64,000 nt of DNA from Thiobacillus sp. GTDB lineage: Bacteria > Pseudomonadota > Gammaproteobacteria > Burkholderiales > Thiobacillaceae. This document shows positions 34,994 to 43,450 of this stretch, in pieces. The position numbers and the translations under genes were made by a program. The notes beneath the pieces are model-generated. The model had not been told where the DNA came from and ran no database searches. It worked only from the letters and a program-made list of their open reading frames with translations. The stretch is taken from the NCBI GenBank assembly GCA_024235835.1, contig JACKLQ010000001.1, positions 248,001 to 312,000 on the forward strand, in the 5' to 3' direction. Position 1 is the stretch's first letter. Each line of letters opens with the position of its first letter.

Positions 34994-36859
34994 TCATTCC
35001 GGCTGTATTTCCACCAGCACCTGGTCCGGCGTGACGGCATCGCCCTTGGCCACGTGTACGCTCACCACGGTGCCTGCCACGGGGGCCTGGACTTCGTTTT
35101 CCATCTTCATGGCTTCGATGACCAGTACGCCGTCGCCGGCTTTCACCTTGTCGCCGGCCTTCACCTTCACCTCCACGATGGTGCCGGGCATGGCGGTGGT
35201 GACGCAGCCAGCGTGGGTGGGGCGGGGGCGGGACTTGGACTGGCCTCCAGCGGCGGCCTTCTTGCCGCTGTCCTTGCGGGAAGCGGACGCGCCGGGGGTG
35301 ACTTCCACCTCGTCAAGGGCCTCAAGCACCACTTCCTCCGCCACACCGTCCACATGGACGTAGAAGGGCCGGTGTGTGTCGCCACCCTGGCCGGTGCCCT
35401 TGATGCGGATATGGTAGGTCTCGCCGTGGAGCGTGACGTTGAATTCCGTTGGGGCGTAGACCGCCGGGCAGGACAGGGCGGACTGGGTCTCCTTGGGCAG
35501 CAGGGGCTCGGGGGTGAGGGAGCCGGCGGCACGCTCCTGCAGGAAGGTGCGACCGATGTCCGGGAACATGGCGTAGGTCAGCACGTCCTCGTCGGACTTG
35601 GCCAGGCCCTCGGCCTCTGTGCGCAGCTTGTCCAGTTCTTCGCTGAGTAGATCGGCGGGGCGGCAGGTGATGACTTCCTGGTTGCCCACGGCCATCTTCT
35701 TCACTTCCTCGTTCACCGAGCCCGGGGCCCTGCCGTAGCGGCCCAGCAGGTAGTTCTTCACCTCGTTGGTGACGGACTTGTAGCGGCCGCCGGTGAGCAC
35801 GTTGAGCACGGCCTGGGTGCCCACGATCTGGGATGTGGGGGTTACCAGGGGCGGGTAGCCCAGGTCCTCGCGCACCCGGGGGATTTCCGCCATCACGTCG
35901 TTGATGCGGTCCAGGGCACCCTGTTCCTTCAACTGGTTGTTCAGGTTGGAAATCATGCCGCCTGGCACCTGGGAAATCAGGATTCGGGTGTCCACCAGCT
36001 GGCCGGTGGTGTCCATCTCGAACTGCCAATACTTCTTCCGCACCTCCCGGAAGTAGGCGGCGATTTCCTGCAGCAGGGGCAGGGAGAGCCCCGTGTCGTA
36101 TTCCGTGCCCTGGAGGGCGGCCACCAGACTTTCGGTGGTGGCATGGCTGGCGCCCTCGGAGAAGGCGGAGTTGCAGCAGTCGATGATGTCCGCGCCGGCC
36201 TCCACGGCCTTCAGGTGCACCAGGGAGGACAGGCCGGCGGTGGCGTGGCTGTGGGTGTTCACCGGCAGGTTGGTGGCCTGCTTGATGGCCTTCACCAGGT
36301 CGTGGGCCACATAGGGGGTCAGCAGGCCCGCCATGTCCTTGATGGCGATGGAGTCCACGCCCATGTCCGCCAGTTCCCTGGCCATGGCCACGAAGTAGGG
36401 GATGTCGTGCACCGGGCTGACGGTATAGGAGATGGCTCCCTGGGCATGCTTGCCGGCGGCCTTGACCGCCTTGATGGAGACCCGCATGTTGCGGGTGTCG
36501 TTCATGGCGTCGAACACGCGGAACACGTCGATGCCGTTGTCGGCGGCCTTCCGCACGAAGGCCCGGGCCACGTCGTCGGCGTAATGACGGTAACCCAGCA
36601 GGTTCTGGCCCCGCAGCAGCATGTTGATGCGGGTGTTGGGCAGGGCCCGGCGCAACTTCTTCAGGCGCTCCCAGGGGTCTTCCTTAAGAAAGCGCACGCA
36701 GGCGTCGAAGGTGGCGCCGCCCCAGGCTTCCAGGGACCAGAAGCCAACCTGGTCCAGCTTGCCGCAGATGGGCAACATGTCGTCGGTGCGCATGCGGGTG
36801 GCGATGAGGGATTGGTGGCCGTCCCGCAGGACCAGATCGGTGACGTGTACTTTTGCCAT
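34994..36859 (-). CDS. pycB: Pyruvate carboxylase subunit B (carboxyltransferase-biotinyl)
   Basis: A 621-residue protein. The carboxyltransferase domain (about 1-460) begins with VLRDGHQSLIATRMRTDD and carries metal and biotin residues in IAIKDMAGLL and THSHATAGL. A linker of about 60 residues (Ala/Gly/Ser/Lys-rich) leads to the biotinyl domain with VIEAMKMENEV near residue 587. Domain layout equals both oxaloacetate-decarboxylase alpha and PycB. No oad beta/gamma Na+-pump genes are adjacent, whereas a biotin carboxylase subunit is, so it most likely makes oxaloacetate from pyruvate (anaplerosis). Confidence 0.9.
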   Translation of the reverse strand: MAKVHVTDLVLRDGHQSLIATRMRTDDMLPICGKLDQVGFWSLEAWGGATFDACVRFLKEDPWERLKKLRRALPNTRINMLLRGQNLLGYRHYADDVARAFVRKAADNGIDVFRVFDAMNDTRNMRVSIKAVKAAGKHAQGAISYTVSPVHDIPYFVAMARELADMGVDSIAIKDMAGLLTPYVAHDLVKAIKQATNLPVNTHSHATAGLSSLVHLKAVEAGADIIDCCNSAFSEGASHATTESLVAALQGTEYDTGLSLPLLQEIAAYFREVRKKYWQFEMDTTGQLVDTRILISQVPGGMISNLNNQLKEQGALDRINDVMAEIPRVREDLGYPPLVTPTSQIVGTQAVLNVLTGGRYKSVTNEVKNYLLGRYGRAPGSVNEEVKKMAVGNQEVITCRPADLLSEELDKLRTEAEGLAKSDEDVLTYAMFPDIGRTFLQERAAGSLTPEPLLPKETQSALSCPAVYAPTEFNVTLHGETYHIRIKGTGQGGDTHRPFYVHVDGVAEEVVLEALDEVEVTPGASASRKDSGKKAAAGGQSKSRPRPTHAGCVTTAMPGTIVEVKVKAGDKVKAGDGVLVIEAMKMENEVQAPVAGTVVSVHVAKGDAVTPDQVLVEIQPE

Positions 36860-36886
36860 GCTCGTTCTCTTGGTTGCAGGCCCGAA

Positions 36887-38305
36887 CTACAGGCCCAAGT
36901 GGGCGGCAATGGCGGCGGACAGGGCCGCGGCCACGTGCTCTCTGGGTTGTTTGACGGGGTAGTTCAGAAGCTCCGGATGTGCCTCGACGAAGCCGGTGTT
37001 GAAGCGGCCGGTGCGGAAATCCGGGTTCTTCAGGATCTCGTGGTAATAGGGAATGGTGGTCTTCACGCCATAGACCGCCATGTCATCCAGGGACCGGCGG
37101 CCCCGCTCGATGACGCCCTCCCAGGACAGGGCCCAGACGTTGAGCTTGGCGCACATGGAATCGAAGTAGGGCGGGATGGTGTAGCCCGAATAGATGGCTC
37201 CGTCGATGCGCACGCCAGGGCCACCCGGGGCGTAGTAGCGGGTGATGCGGCCGAAACTGGGCAGGAAGCCGTTCTTGGGGTCTTCCGCGTTGATGCGGAA
37301 CTCCATGGCGAAGCCCCGGTGCTTGATGTCTTCCTGCCTGTACTGCAGGGGCTGTCCGTCGGCGATGCGGATCTGCTCCTGGACGATGTCGATGCCGGTG
37401 ATCTGCTCGGTTACGCAGTGTTCCACCTGGAGGCGGGTGTTCATCTCCATGAAGTAGAACTGGTTGTCCTGGTCCAGGAGGAATTCCACCGTGCCGGCGT
37501 TGACATAGCCCACCGCCTTGGCGGCACGCACCGCCAGCTTGCCGATGTATTCCCGCTGGGCCTCGGAGAGCTGGGGAGAGGGGGCGATCTCGATGAGCTT
37601 CTGGTTGCGGCGCTGGATGGAGCAGTCCCGCTCGTAGAGGTGGATGCAATTGCCATGGCTGTCGCCGACCACCTGCACCTCGATGTGCTTGGGATTCACC
37701 ACGCACTTCTCCACGAACACCTCGGGCTTGCCGAAGGCCTTGGTGGCTTCGGACACCACACGCTCGTAATTCTTGATCAGTTCGTCTTCCGAATCGCAGC
37801 GACGTATGCCCCGGCCGCCCCCGCCGTTGGTGGCCTTCAACATCACCGGATAACCGATCTGGTTGGCCAGGCTGCGGGCCTCCTCCACGTTCTCCATGTT
37901 GTGGTCCGACCCGGGGGTCACGGGGATGCCGGCCTTGATCATGGCCTGGCGGGCGGCGATCTTGTCCCCCATCTGTGCGATGACCTTGGGGGAGGGGCCG
38001 ATGAACTTTATGCCCCTGCGCGCGCAGACCTCGGCCAGGACAGGATTTTCAGAGAGGAAGCCATAGCCCGGGTGCAGGGCGTCGCAACCCGAGGCCACTG
38101 CCAGGTTCACGATGTTGTGGGCGTTCAGGTAGCCCAGCACGGGGTCGGAGCCGATGTTGTAGGCCTCGTCGGCCTTCTTGACATGCAGGGCATGGCGGTC
38201 CGGGTCGGTATAGATGGCCACGGATTTGATGCCCATTTCCCGGCATGCCCGCACGATGCGCACGGCGATTTCCCCACGGTTGGCGACGAGTATTTTTTTG
38301 ATCAC
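36887..38305 (-). CDS. pycA: Pyruvate carboxylase subunit A (biotin carboxylase)
   Basis: A 472-residue ATP-grasp biotin carboxylase. The GTG start gives MIKKILVANRGEIAVRIVRA; a longer frame upstream is spurious. ATP-grasp motifs are KATNGGGGRGIR (about 160-171), EVFVEKCV, and the catalytic MNTRLQVEH with the Glu-x-Asn region FYFMEMN. Size and the neighbouring biotinyl carboxyltransferase subunit 27 bp downstream separate it from AccC. It is divergent from yceD across a 78-bp gap, so the two promoters must be close to each other. Confidence 0.92.
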   Translation of the reverse strand: MIKKILVANRGEIAVRIVRACREMGIKSVAIYTDPDRHALHVKKADEAYNIGSDPVLGYLNAHNIVNLAVASGCDALHPGYGFLSENPVLAEVCARRGIKFIGPSPKVIAQMGDKIAARQAMIKAGIPVTPGSDHNMENVEEARSLANQIGYPVMLKATNGGGGRGIRRCDSEDELIKNYERVVSEATKAFGKPEVFVEKCVVNPKHIEVQVVGDSHGNCIHLYERDCSIQRRNQKLIEIAPSPQLSEAQREYIGKLAVRAAKAVGYVNAGTVEFLLDQDNQFYFMEMNTRLQVEHCVTEQITGIDIVQEQIRIADGQPLQYRQEDIKHRGFAMEFRINAEDPKNGFLPSFGRITRYYAPGGPGVRIDGAIYSGYTIPPYFDSMCAKLNVWALSWEGVIERGRRSLDDMAVYGVKTTIPYYHEILKNPDFRTGRFNTGFVEAHPELLNYPVKQPREHVAAALSAAIAAHLGL

Positions 38306-38345
38306 GCTCAGGCCTTCGGAAATATCATCTGCAGGGGCGATTTCT

Positions 38346-38374
38346 TTGACAAAACAAGCGTTAAAGCATAACAT
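38346..38374 (+). promoter_or_regulatory. Strong sigma70-type promoter of yceD-rpmF
   Basis: TTGACA (38346-38351) and TAACAT (38369-38374) are separated by exactly 17 bp. The predicted start of transcription (about 38381) is only a few bases before the yceD ATG at 38384, implying an almost leaderless mRNA. Confidence 0.75.
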
Positions 38375-38383
38375 TGCCGGCTT

Positions 38384-38830
38384 ATGTCTGCACGGCAAAC
38401 CATTGACAGCATGCGCTTCGCCAGGTCCGGCGAACAGTTGTCGGGCGAGTTGGACGCGGATGCGTTTCCCCGCCTGGCAGACATATTGCCCCGTGAGTCT
38501 GCTGCAGTGCAATACCGGCTGAAGGGTGAAACCCATATGGGGCGCCCGGCGGTTCGGCTGCATGCGCTGGCCACGATCATCCTGGTCTGCCAGCGTTGTC
38601 TGGGAACCTACGCTGAGGCAATGGAGTTGGAGCGCGTTTACCCCATAGCCAGGGACGATGCCGAACTGGCCCGCTGGGAGCGCGACGATCCCTTGCTGGA
38701 GGCCTTGGTGGCGGACCCGAGGATGGTGGTTTCGGAGTTGATTGAAGACGAGATTTTGTTGAGCTTGCCCACGGTGCCTCGTCATCCAGAAGGGATGTGT
38801 GACACGGACGTGCAGGCGATGGTCCAGTGA
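38384..38830 (+). CDS. yceD: YceD / DUF177 23S rRNA accumulation protein
   Basis: A 148-residue DUF177 protein required in E. coli and plants for 23S rRNA accumulation. The typical CQRCLGTYAEAM Cys pair lies near residue 67, followed by an acidic centre (DDPLLEALVADPRMVVSELI) and a proline end. rpmF follows after 35 bp, the conserved partner. The start is almost at the predicted transcription start, with no room for a Shine-Dalgarno. Confidence 0.9.
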   Translation: MSARQTIDSMRFARSGEQLSGELDADAFPRLADILPRESAAVQYRLKGETHMGRPAVRLHALATIILVCQRCLGTYAEAMELERVYPIARDDAELARWERDDPLLEALVADPRMVVSELIEDEILLSLPTVPRHPEGMCDTDVQAMVQ

Positions 38831-38865
38831 AGATTGAGTGTTGAAGGCTTAAAAGGAGAACTACG

Positions 38866-39051
38866 ATGGCTGTCCAGCAGAACAAGAAATCCCCGTCCAA
38901 GCGCGGCATGCACCGTGCCCATGACTTCCTGAACAACCCCTCCACCGCGGTGGAGCCCACCACCGGCGAGGTTCACCTGCGTCACCACATCAGCCCCAAC
39001 GGTTTCTACCGTGGCCGCAAGGTGGTGAGTTCCAAGTCCGACAACGACTGA
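38866..39051 (+). CDS. rpmF: 50S ribosomal protein L32
   Basis: A 61-residue basic ribosomal protein opening with MAVQQNKKSPSKRGMHRAH. It has VEPTTGEVHLRHHISPNGFY with no zinc-Cys quartet, as in most betaproteobacterial L32 proteins. A GGAG Shine-Dalgarno precedes it. Co-transcribed with yceD and closed by the terminator downstream. Confidence 0.97.
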   Translation: MAVQQNKKSPSKRGMHRAHDFLNNPSTAVEPTTGEVHLRHHISPNGFYRGRKVVSSKSDND

Positions 39052-39191
39052 AACCCGTCCAGCCCTGGCGCATCCGCCCGACGGAAAGCTTGGGTTTGCC
39101 TGGGTGGGCGCAACGGGCTATCTTGCCGCCATGCCGGGATTAAAGCCCAGTCACTTCGTCTTGCTGATCGCCATCTCCAGGTCATCGCAAG

Positions 39192-39229
39192 CTCAGGCCA
39201 GCGTGGTTGCCGCGCCGGCCTGAGTTTTT
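39192..39229 (+). terminator. Intrinsic terminator after rpmF
   Basis: An 8-bp stem (CTCAGGCC at 39192-39199 with 39217-39224), an inner GCG/CGC pairing and five T residues. The 214-bp gap between rpmF and plsX otherwise shows no gene; it separates the yceD-rpmF unit from the fatty-acid operon. Confidence 0.85.
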
Positions 39230-39265
39230 ATCGTCCTGGCTCCGTGAAAACCTTCTGATCATCCC

Positions 39266-40303
39266 ATGCGCGAACTCACCATTGCCGTAGACGCCATGGG
39301 GGGCGACCACGGCCCCCACGTCACGGTCAAGGCCGCCCTGAACACCTTGCGGCGCCATGAGGACATCAACATCGTGCTTGTGGGCCTGGAAGATGCCATC
39401 CAGGCCGAACTGAAATCCCACCACGCCAAAACGAGTCCCCGCCTGCGCATCCACCACTCCAGCGAGGTGGTGAAGATGGACGACCCCCTCAACGTGGCCC
39501 TGCGGGTCAAGAAGGACTCCTCCATGCGGCTCACCGCCGAGCTGGTGAAGCGGGGCGAGGCCGACGCGGGGGTTTCCGCCGGCAACACCGGCGCGCTGAT
39601 GGCCGTTTCACGGTTCGTGCTCAAGACCCTGCCCGGCATCGACCGTCCCGCCATCGCTTCCGCGCTGCCTTCTCGTCGGGACCGCACCTACATGCTGGAC
39701 CTGGGGGCCAACGTGGACTGCGCACCGGAGCATCTGCTCCAGTTCAGCATCATGGGCGCTGCGCTTGTTGGAGCCATCGAACACAAGGAACGCCCCAGCA
39801 TCGGCCTGCTCAACATCGGCGAGGAAGACATCAAGGGCAACGAGGTGGTCAAGCAGGCCGGCGAACTGATCAAGGCCAGTGGTCTCAACTTCCACGGTAA
39901 CGTGGAGGGTGATGACATATTCAAGGGTACCGTGGACGTGGTGGTTTGCGACGGCTTCGTGGGCAATGTGGCACTCAAGTCCACCGAAGGACTGGCCCGG
40001 CTCATTACCGAGCAGCTGCGCGCATCCTTCAAGAGAAACTTTTTCACCAGGCTGGCCGGGATGGTGGCGCTGCCGGCCCTGCACGCCTTCAAACACCGGC
40101 TGGACCCTCGACGCTACAACGGCGCCAGCCTCCTGGGTCTTAACGGCATCATCATCAAGAGCCACGGTTCCGCGGATGTATTCGCCTTCGAGCAGGCCGT
40201 CAGCAAGGCGGTGGAGGAGGTGAGGGGTGGTCTGCTGCGGCGCATCGCCGACCAGGTGGGCAATCACCACACCCAAGCAAAAGAAGAAGGAGAGACGGCA
40301 TGA
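39266..40303 (+). CDS. plsX: Phosphate acyltransferase PlsX
   Basis: A 345-residue enzyme converting acyl-ACP and phosphate to acyl-phosphate, the first step of phosphatidic acid synthesis. The opening TIAVDAMGGDHGP is diagnostic, with GVSAGNTGALMA and GLLNIGEEDIKGNE later. It heads the plsX-fabH-fabD-fabG unit and overlaps fabH (ATGA). Confidence 0.96.
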   Translation: MRELTIAVDAMGGDHGPHVTVKAALNTLRRHEDINIVLVGLEDAIQAELKSHHAKTSPRLRIHHSSEVVKMDDPLNVALRVKKDSSMRLTAELVKRGEADAGVSAGNTGALMAVSRFVLKTLPGIDRPAIASALPSRRDRTYMLDLGANVDCAPEHLLQFSIMGAALVGAIEHKERPSIGLLNIGEEDIKGNEVVKQAGELIKASGLNFHGNVEGDDIFKGTVDVVVCDGFVGNVALKSTEGLARLITEQLRASFKRNFFTRLAGMVALPALHAFKHRLDPRRYNGASLLGLNGIIIKSHGSADVFAFEQAVSKAVEEVRGGLLRRIADQVGNHHTQAKEEGETA

Positions 40304-41283
40304 GCACGGTTTCCCGTCCCGCCGGGTTTTTCTCGCGCATCATCGGCACGGGCAGCTACCTGCCTGCCAGGGTGCTGAGTAACCAGGACCTGGAAGCACT
40401 GGTGGAAACCACCAGCGACTGGATCCTGGACCGTACCGGCATTCGCCAACGCCACATGGCCGCGGACGGCGAACTCACCAGCGACCTGGCCCTGAAGGCG
40501 GCCGAGCGGGCCATCGAAGCCGCGGAGATCGACGCAGGCGATATCGATCTCATCATCGTGGCCACGACCACCGCCGACCGCGTTTTTCCCAGCACTGCCT
40601 GCATTCTCCAGGCCAAGCTGGGCATCGGTAACGGTGCTCCAGCCTTCGACGTGCAGGCCGTCTGCAGCGGCTTCGTGTACGCCGTGTCCGTGGCCGACAA
40701 ATTCATTCGTACCGGCCAGGCCCGGCATGCCCTGGTGGTGGGGGCTGAGACCCTTTCCCGCATCACCGACTGGACAGACCGCGGCAACTGCATCCTGTGG
40801 GGCGATGGTGCTGGCGCAGTGGTGCTGAAGGCCTCGGAGGAACCGGGCATCATCGCCACCCACCTCCATGCGGACGGCCGCTACCAGGACCTGCTCTTTG
40901 TCGACGGCGGGGTGTCCCTGAAGACGGAGGGGGCCTGCCACATGCGCATGTCCGGCAACGCCGTGTTCAAGATGGCGGTGAACACCCTGGACGCCATCGT
41001 GGACGAGACCCTGGAAGCCAACGGCCTGGCCAAGTCCGACATCGACTGGCTGGTTCCCCACCAGGCCAATATCCGCATCATCCAGGCCACGGCCAAGAAG
41101 CTGGGCATGGGCATGGAGCGGGTCATTGTCACGGTGGACCGCCATGGGAATACTTCGGCGGCGTCCATTCCCCTGGCCCTGGACACGGGGGTGCGGGAAG
41201 GCAAGATCAAGCCCGGCGAGACCGTCCTCATGGAAGCCTTCGGTGGCGGCTTCACCTGGGGATCGGTGCTGGTCAAGATGTAA
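40300..41283 (+). CDS. fabH: Beta-ketoacyl-ACP synthase III
   Basis: A 327-residue condensing enzyme that starts fatty-acid synthesis from acetyl-CoA and malonyl-ACP. The catalytic Cys is in FPSTACILQAKLG (near residue 112), His in VPHQANIRI (near 256) and Asn in RHGNTSAASIP. The start lies in the plsX stop (ATGA), so translation is coupled. fabD follows 19 bp downstream. Confidence 0.97.
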   Translation: MSTVSRPAGFFSRIIGTGSYLPARVLSNQDLEALVETTSDWILDRTGIRQRHMAADGELTSDLALKAAERAIEAAEIDAGDIDLIIVATTTADRVFPSTACILQAKLGIGNGAPAFDVQAVCSGFVYAVSVADKFIRTGQARHALVVGAETLSRITDWTDRGNCILWGDGAGAVVLKASEEPGIIATHLHADGRYQDLLFVDGGVSLKTEGACHMRMSGNAVFKMAVNTLDAIVDETLEANGLAKSDIDWLVPHQANIRIIQATAKKLGMGMERVIVTVDRHGNTSAASIPLALDTGVREGKIKPGETVLMEAFGGGFTWGSVLVKM

Positions 41284-41302
41284 GGATGGAGACAGACAAA
41301 TA

Positions 41303-42232
41303 ATGAAGTTCGCTTTTGTATTCCCCGGCCAAGGATCCCAGTCCGTTGGCATGATGGGCGCCTATGGCGACACCGTGCACCAGACTTTCGTCGAGGCCTC
41401 GGATGCTCTGGGCATGGACCTGTGGGAAATCGTGGTCAATGGGCCTGCCGAGGCCCTGAACCAGACCGTCAATACCCAGCCGGCCATGCTGACGGCCGGC
41501 ATGGCCGTGTGGCGCCTTTGGCAACAGCAGGGAGGCGCCCTGCCGGCCCTGATGGCGGGCCACAGCCTGGGGGAATACACGGCCCTGGCCTGCGCCGGCG
41601 CCATGGGCTTCGCCGACGCGGTGCGCCTGGTGCGCCTGCGAGCCGAGGCCATGCAGTCCGCCGTGCCGGAGGGCGTGGGCGCCATGGCCGCCGTGCTGGG
41701 CCTGGACGACGATGCGGTGCGCGCCATGTGCGCCGAGGCCGCCCAGGGCGAGGTGCTGGAGGCGGTGAACTTCAATTCCCCGGGCCAGGTGGTGATCGCT
41801 GGCAACAAATCCGCCGTGGATCGGGGCTGCGCTCTGGCCAAGGAGAAGGGAGCCAAGCGGGCCCTGCCTCTGCCGGTATCCGTTCCTTCCCATTGCGCCC
41901 TCATGCAGCCGGCGGCGGAAAAGCTTGCCGCCGCCCTGGCCGGCATCGAGATCACGACACCGGCCGTGCCCGTGCTCCACAATGCCGACGTAGTGGCCTA
42001 TACCGACCCGGATGCCATCCGCGATGCCCTGGCGCGCCAGCTCTACATGCCCGTGCGCTGGGTGGAGACCGTCCAGAACATGGCGCGGCAGGGAGTCCAG
42101 TTGATCGCCGAATGCGGCCCCGGCAAGGTGCTGGCGGGCCTGAACAAGCGCATCCTGGACACCGTGCCCACCCAGGCCATCACGGATGCGGCCACCCTGC
42201 ACGACGTCCTGGCCAGTAGCCGGGGCGACTGA
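41303..42232 (+). CDS. fabD: Malonyl-CoA:ACP transacylase
   Basis: A 309-residue transacylase that loads malonyl groups onto ACP. The catalytic Ser is in the GHSLGEYTALACAG elbow (near residue 92), Arg in VRLRAEAMQ and His in VPSHCALM (near 201). The start MKFAFVFPGQGSQSVGMM is standard. It sits between fabH and fabG in the conserved order. Confidence 0.97.
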   Translation: MKFAFVFPGQGSQSVGMMGAYGDTVHQTFVEASDALGMDLWEIVVNGPAEALNQTVNTQPAMLTAGMAVWRLWQQQGGALPALMAGHSLGEYTALACAGAMGFADAVRLVRLRAEAMQSAVPEGVGAMAAVLGLDDDAVRAMCAEAAQGEVLEAVNFNSPGQVVIAGNKSAVDRGCALAKEKGAKRALPLPVSVPSHCALMQPAAEKLAAALAGIEITTPAVPVLHNADVVAYTDPDAIRDALARQLYMPVRWVETVQNMARQGVQLIAECGPGKVLAGLNKRILDTVPTQAITDAATLHDVLASSRGD

Positions 42233-42262
42233 CCCGACAACGGAGAAGATGGAGAGACATTA

Positions 42263-43000
42263 ATGGAAGGACGCGTAGCAATGGTCACCGGCGCCAGCCG
42301 GGGCATCGGTAAGGCGATTCTGCATGCCCTGGGCAGGGCGGGGGCCACGGTGGTGGGCACCGCCACCTCGGAATCCGGCGCCGCCGCCATCGCCCAGGAA
42401 CTGGCCGCAGCGGGCCTGAAGGGCGAAGGCTTGATGCTCAACGTCACCGACGGCGGCCAGGTGGAGAGCGCCATCGAGGCCGTCCTGGGCAAGTACGGCC
42501 GCATCGATATCCTGGTGAACAACGCAGGCATCACCCGGGACAACCTGCTGATGCGCATGAAGGACGAGGAGTGGTCCGACATCCTGGACACCAACCTGTC
42601 CTCCGTGTTCCGTCTTTCCCGGGCCGTGCTACGGTCCATGATGAAGGCCCGTTTCGGGCGCATCATCAGCATTGCCTCCGTGGTGGGCACCGCCGGCAAC
42701 GCCGGTCAGACCAATTACTCAGCAGCCAAGGCCGGCATGATCGGCTTTTCCAAGTCCTTGGCCCAGGAAGTGGGCAGCCGGGGTATTACCGTCAACTGCG
42801 TGGCACCGGGTTTCATCGATACCGACATGACCCGCGCACTGCCCGAGGCCGCCCGGACCAAGTTGCTGGAACGCATCCCCCTGGGCAAACTGGGCACGGC
42901 GGAGGACATCGCCAATGCCGTGGTTTTCCTGGCTTCAGAAGGCGCGGGCTACGTGACGGGCACCACCTTGCACGTCAACGGCGGCATGTATATGGACTGA
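42263..43000 (+). CDS. fabG: 3-oxoacyl-ACP reductase
   Basis: A 245-residue short-chain dehydrogenase using NADPH. The cofactor loop is TGASRGIGKAIL (residues 9-20). The catalytic Ser-Tyr-Lys are Ser of ISIASVVG and Tyr/Lys of NYSAAKAGMIG. The N-terminus (MEGRVAMVTG) is slightly shorter than in many FabG proteins. acpP follows 86 bp downstream behind its own promoter. Confidence 0.96.
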   Translation: MEGRVAMVTGASRGIGKAILHALGRAGATVVGTATSESGAAAIAQELAAAGLKGEGLMLNVTDGGQVESAIEAVLGKYGRIDILVNNAGITRDNLLMRMKDEEWSDILDTNLSSVFRLSRAVLRSMMKARFGRIISIASVVGTAGNAGQTNYSAAKAGMIGFSKSLAQEVGSRGITVNCVAPGFIDTDMTRALPEAARTKLLERIPLGKLGTAEDIANAVVFLASEGAGYVTGTTLHVNGGMYMD

Positions 43001-43033
43001 TTCCTGGATGCGGGGTTTGACCGGCGTTTTTTT

Positions 43034-43075
43034 TGGTAAAATCGCCCCGCTTTTTTTACCCTTTACCCTTTAGGG
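43034..43075 (+). promoter_or_regulatory. Extended -10 promoter and heptamer array before acpP
   Basis: TGGTAAAAT (43034-43042) is an extended -10 element; the TTGACC upstream (43017-43022) is only 14 bp away, too close for a standard -35. Three heptamers follow at 43055-43075: TTTACCC, TTTACCC and TTTAGGG. The last one supplies the AGGGAG Shine-Dalgarno for acpP. GGTAAAA at 43035-43041 is complementary to the array. Confidence 0.55.
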
Positions 43076-43086
43076 AGTAGCAGCAA

Positions 43087-43323
43087 ATGAGCGATATCGA
43101 AGCGCGTGTCAAAAAGATCGTTGCCGAGCAGCTGGGCGCCAACGAAGCGGACGTCAAGCTGGAGTCTTCCTTCGTGGACGACCTGGGCGCGGATTCTCTG
43201 GACACGGTGGAGCTGGTGATGGCCCTGGAAGAGGAATTCGAATGCGAGATTCCCGACGAAGAAGCCGAAAAGATCACGACCGTTCAGCAGGCTGTTGATT
43301 ACGTCAACGCTCACAAGCAGTAA
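43087..43323 (+). CDS. acpP: Acyl carrier protein
   Basis: A 78-residue acidic carrier. The phosphopantetheine serine is in LGADSLDTVELVM (residue 37). The sequence is almost identical in plan to E. coli AcpP. AGGGAG gives a good Shine-Dalgarno, and a strong terminator follows. High expression is expected. Confidence 0.98.
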   Translation: MSDIEARVKKIVAEQLGANEADVKLESSFVDDLGADSLDTVELVMALEEEFECEIPDEEAEKITTVQQAVDYVNAHKQ

Positions 43324-43331
43324 CCGACCAT

Positions 43332-43377
43332 CCGGCGTCTTGCTGGGCGAAGTCATGCCCGGCAAGACGCCGGTTTT
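43332..43377 (+). terminator. Intrinsic terminator after acpP
   Basis: A 17-bp stem (43332-43348 with 43357-43373, one U-G pair) with an 8-nt loop and four T residues. It separates abundant acpP mRNA from fabF. Confidence 0.92.
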
Positions 43378-43450
43378 CATTTGGGCGCGCCGCCTGACCG
43401 GAATGTGGTGCGTCCCTGATCAACTCTCCATCGCACCGAGGTAGCTCCTC

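Noticed and set aside
38306..38785. A longer N-terminus for pycA
   Set aside because: It runs through yceD on the opposite strand; the biotin-carboxylase fold starts at the GTG at 38305.
43017..43042. Standard -35/-10 promoter before acpP
   Set aside because: TTGACC and TAAAAT are only 14 bp apart; an extended -10 is the better reading.
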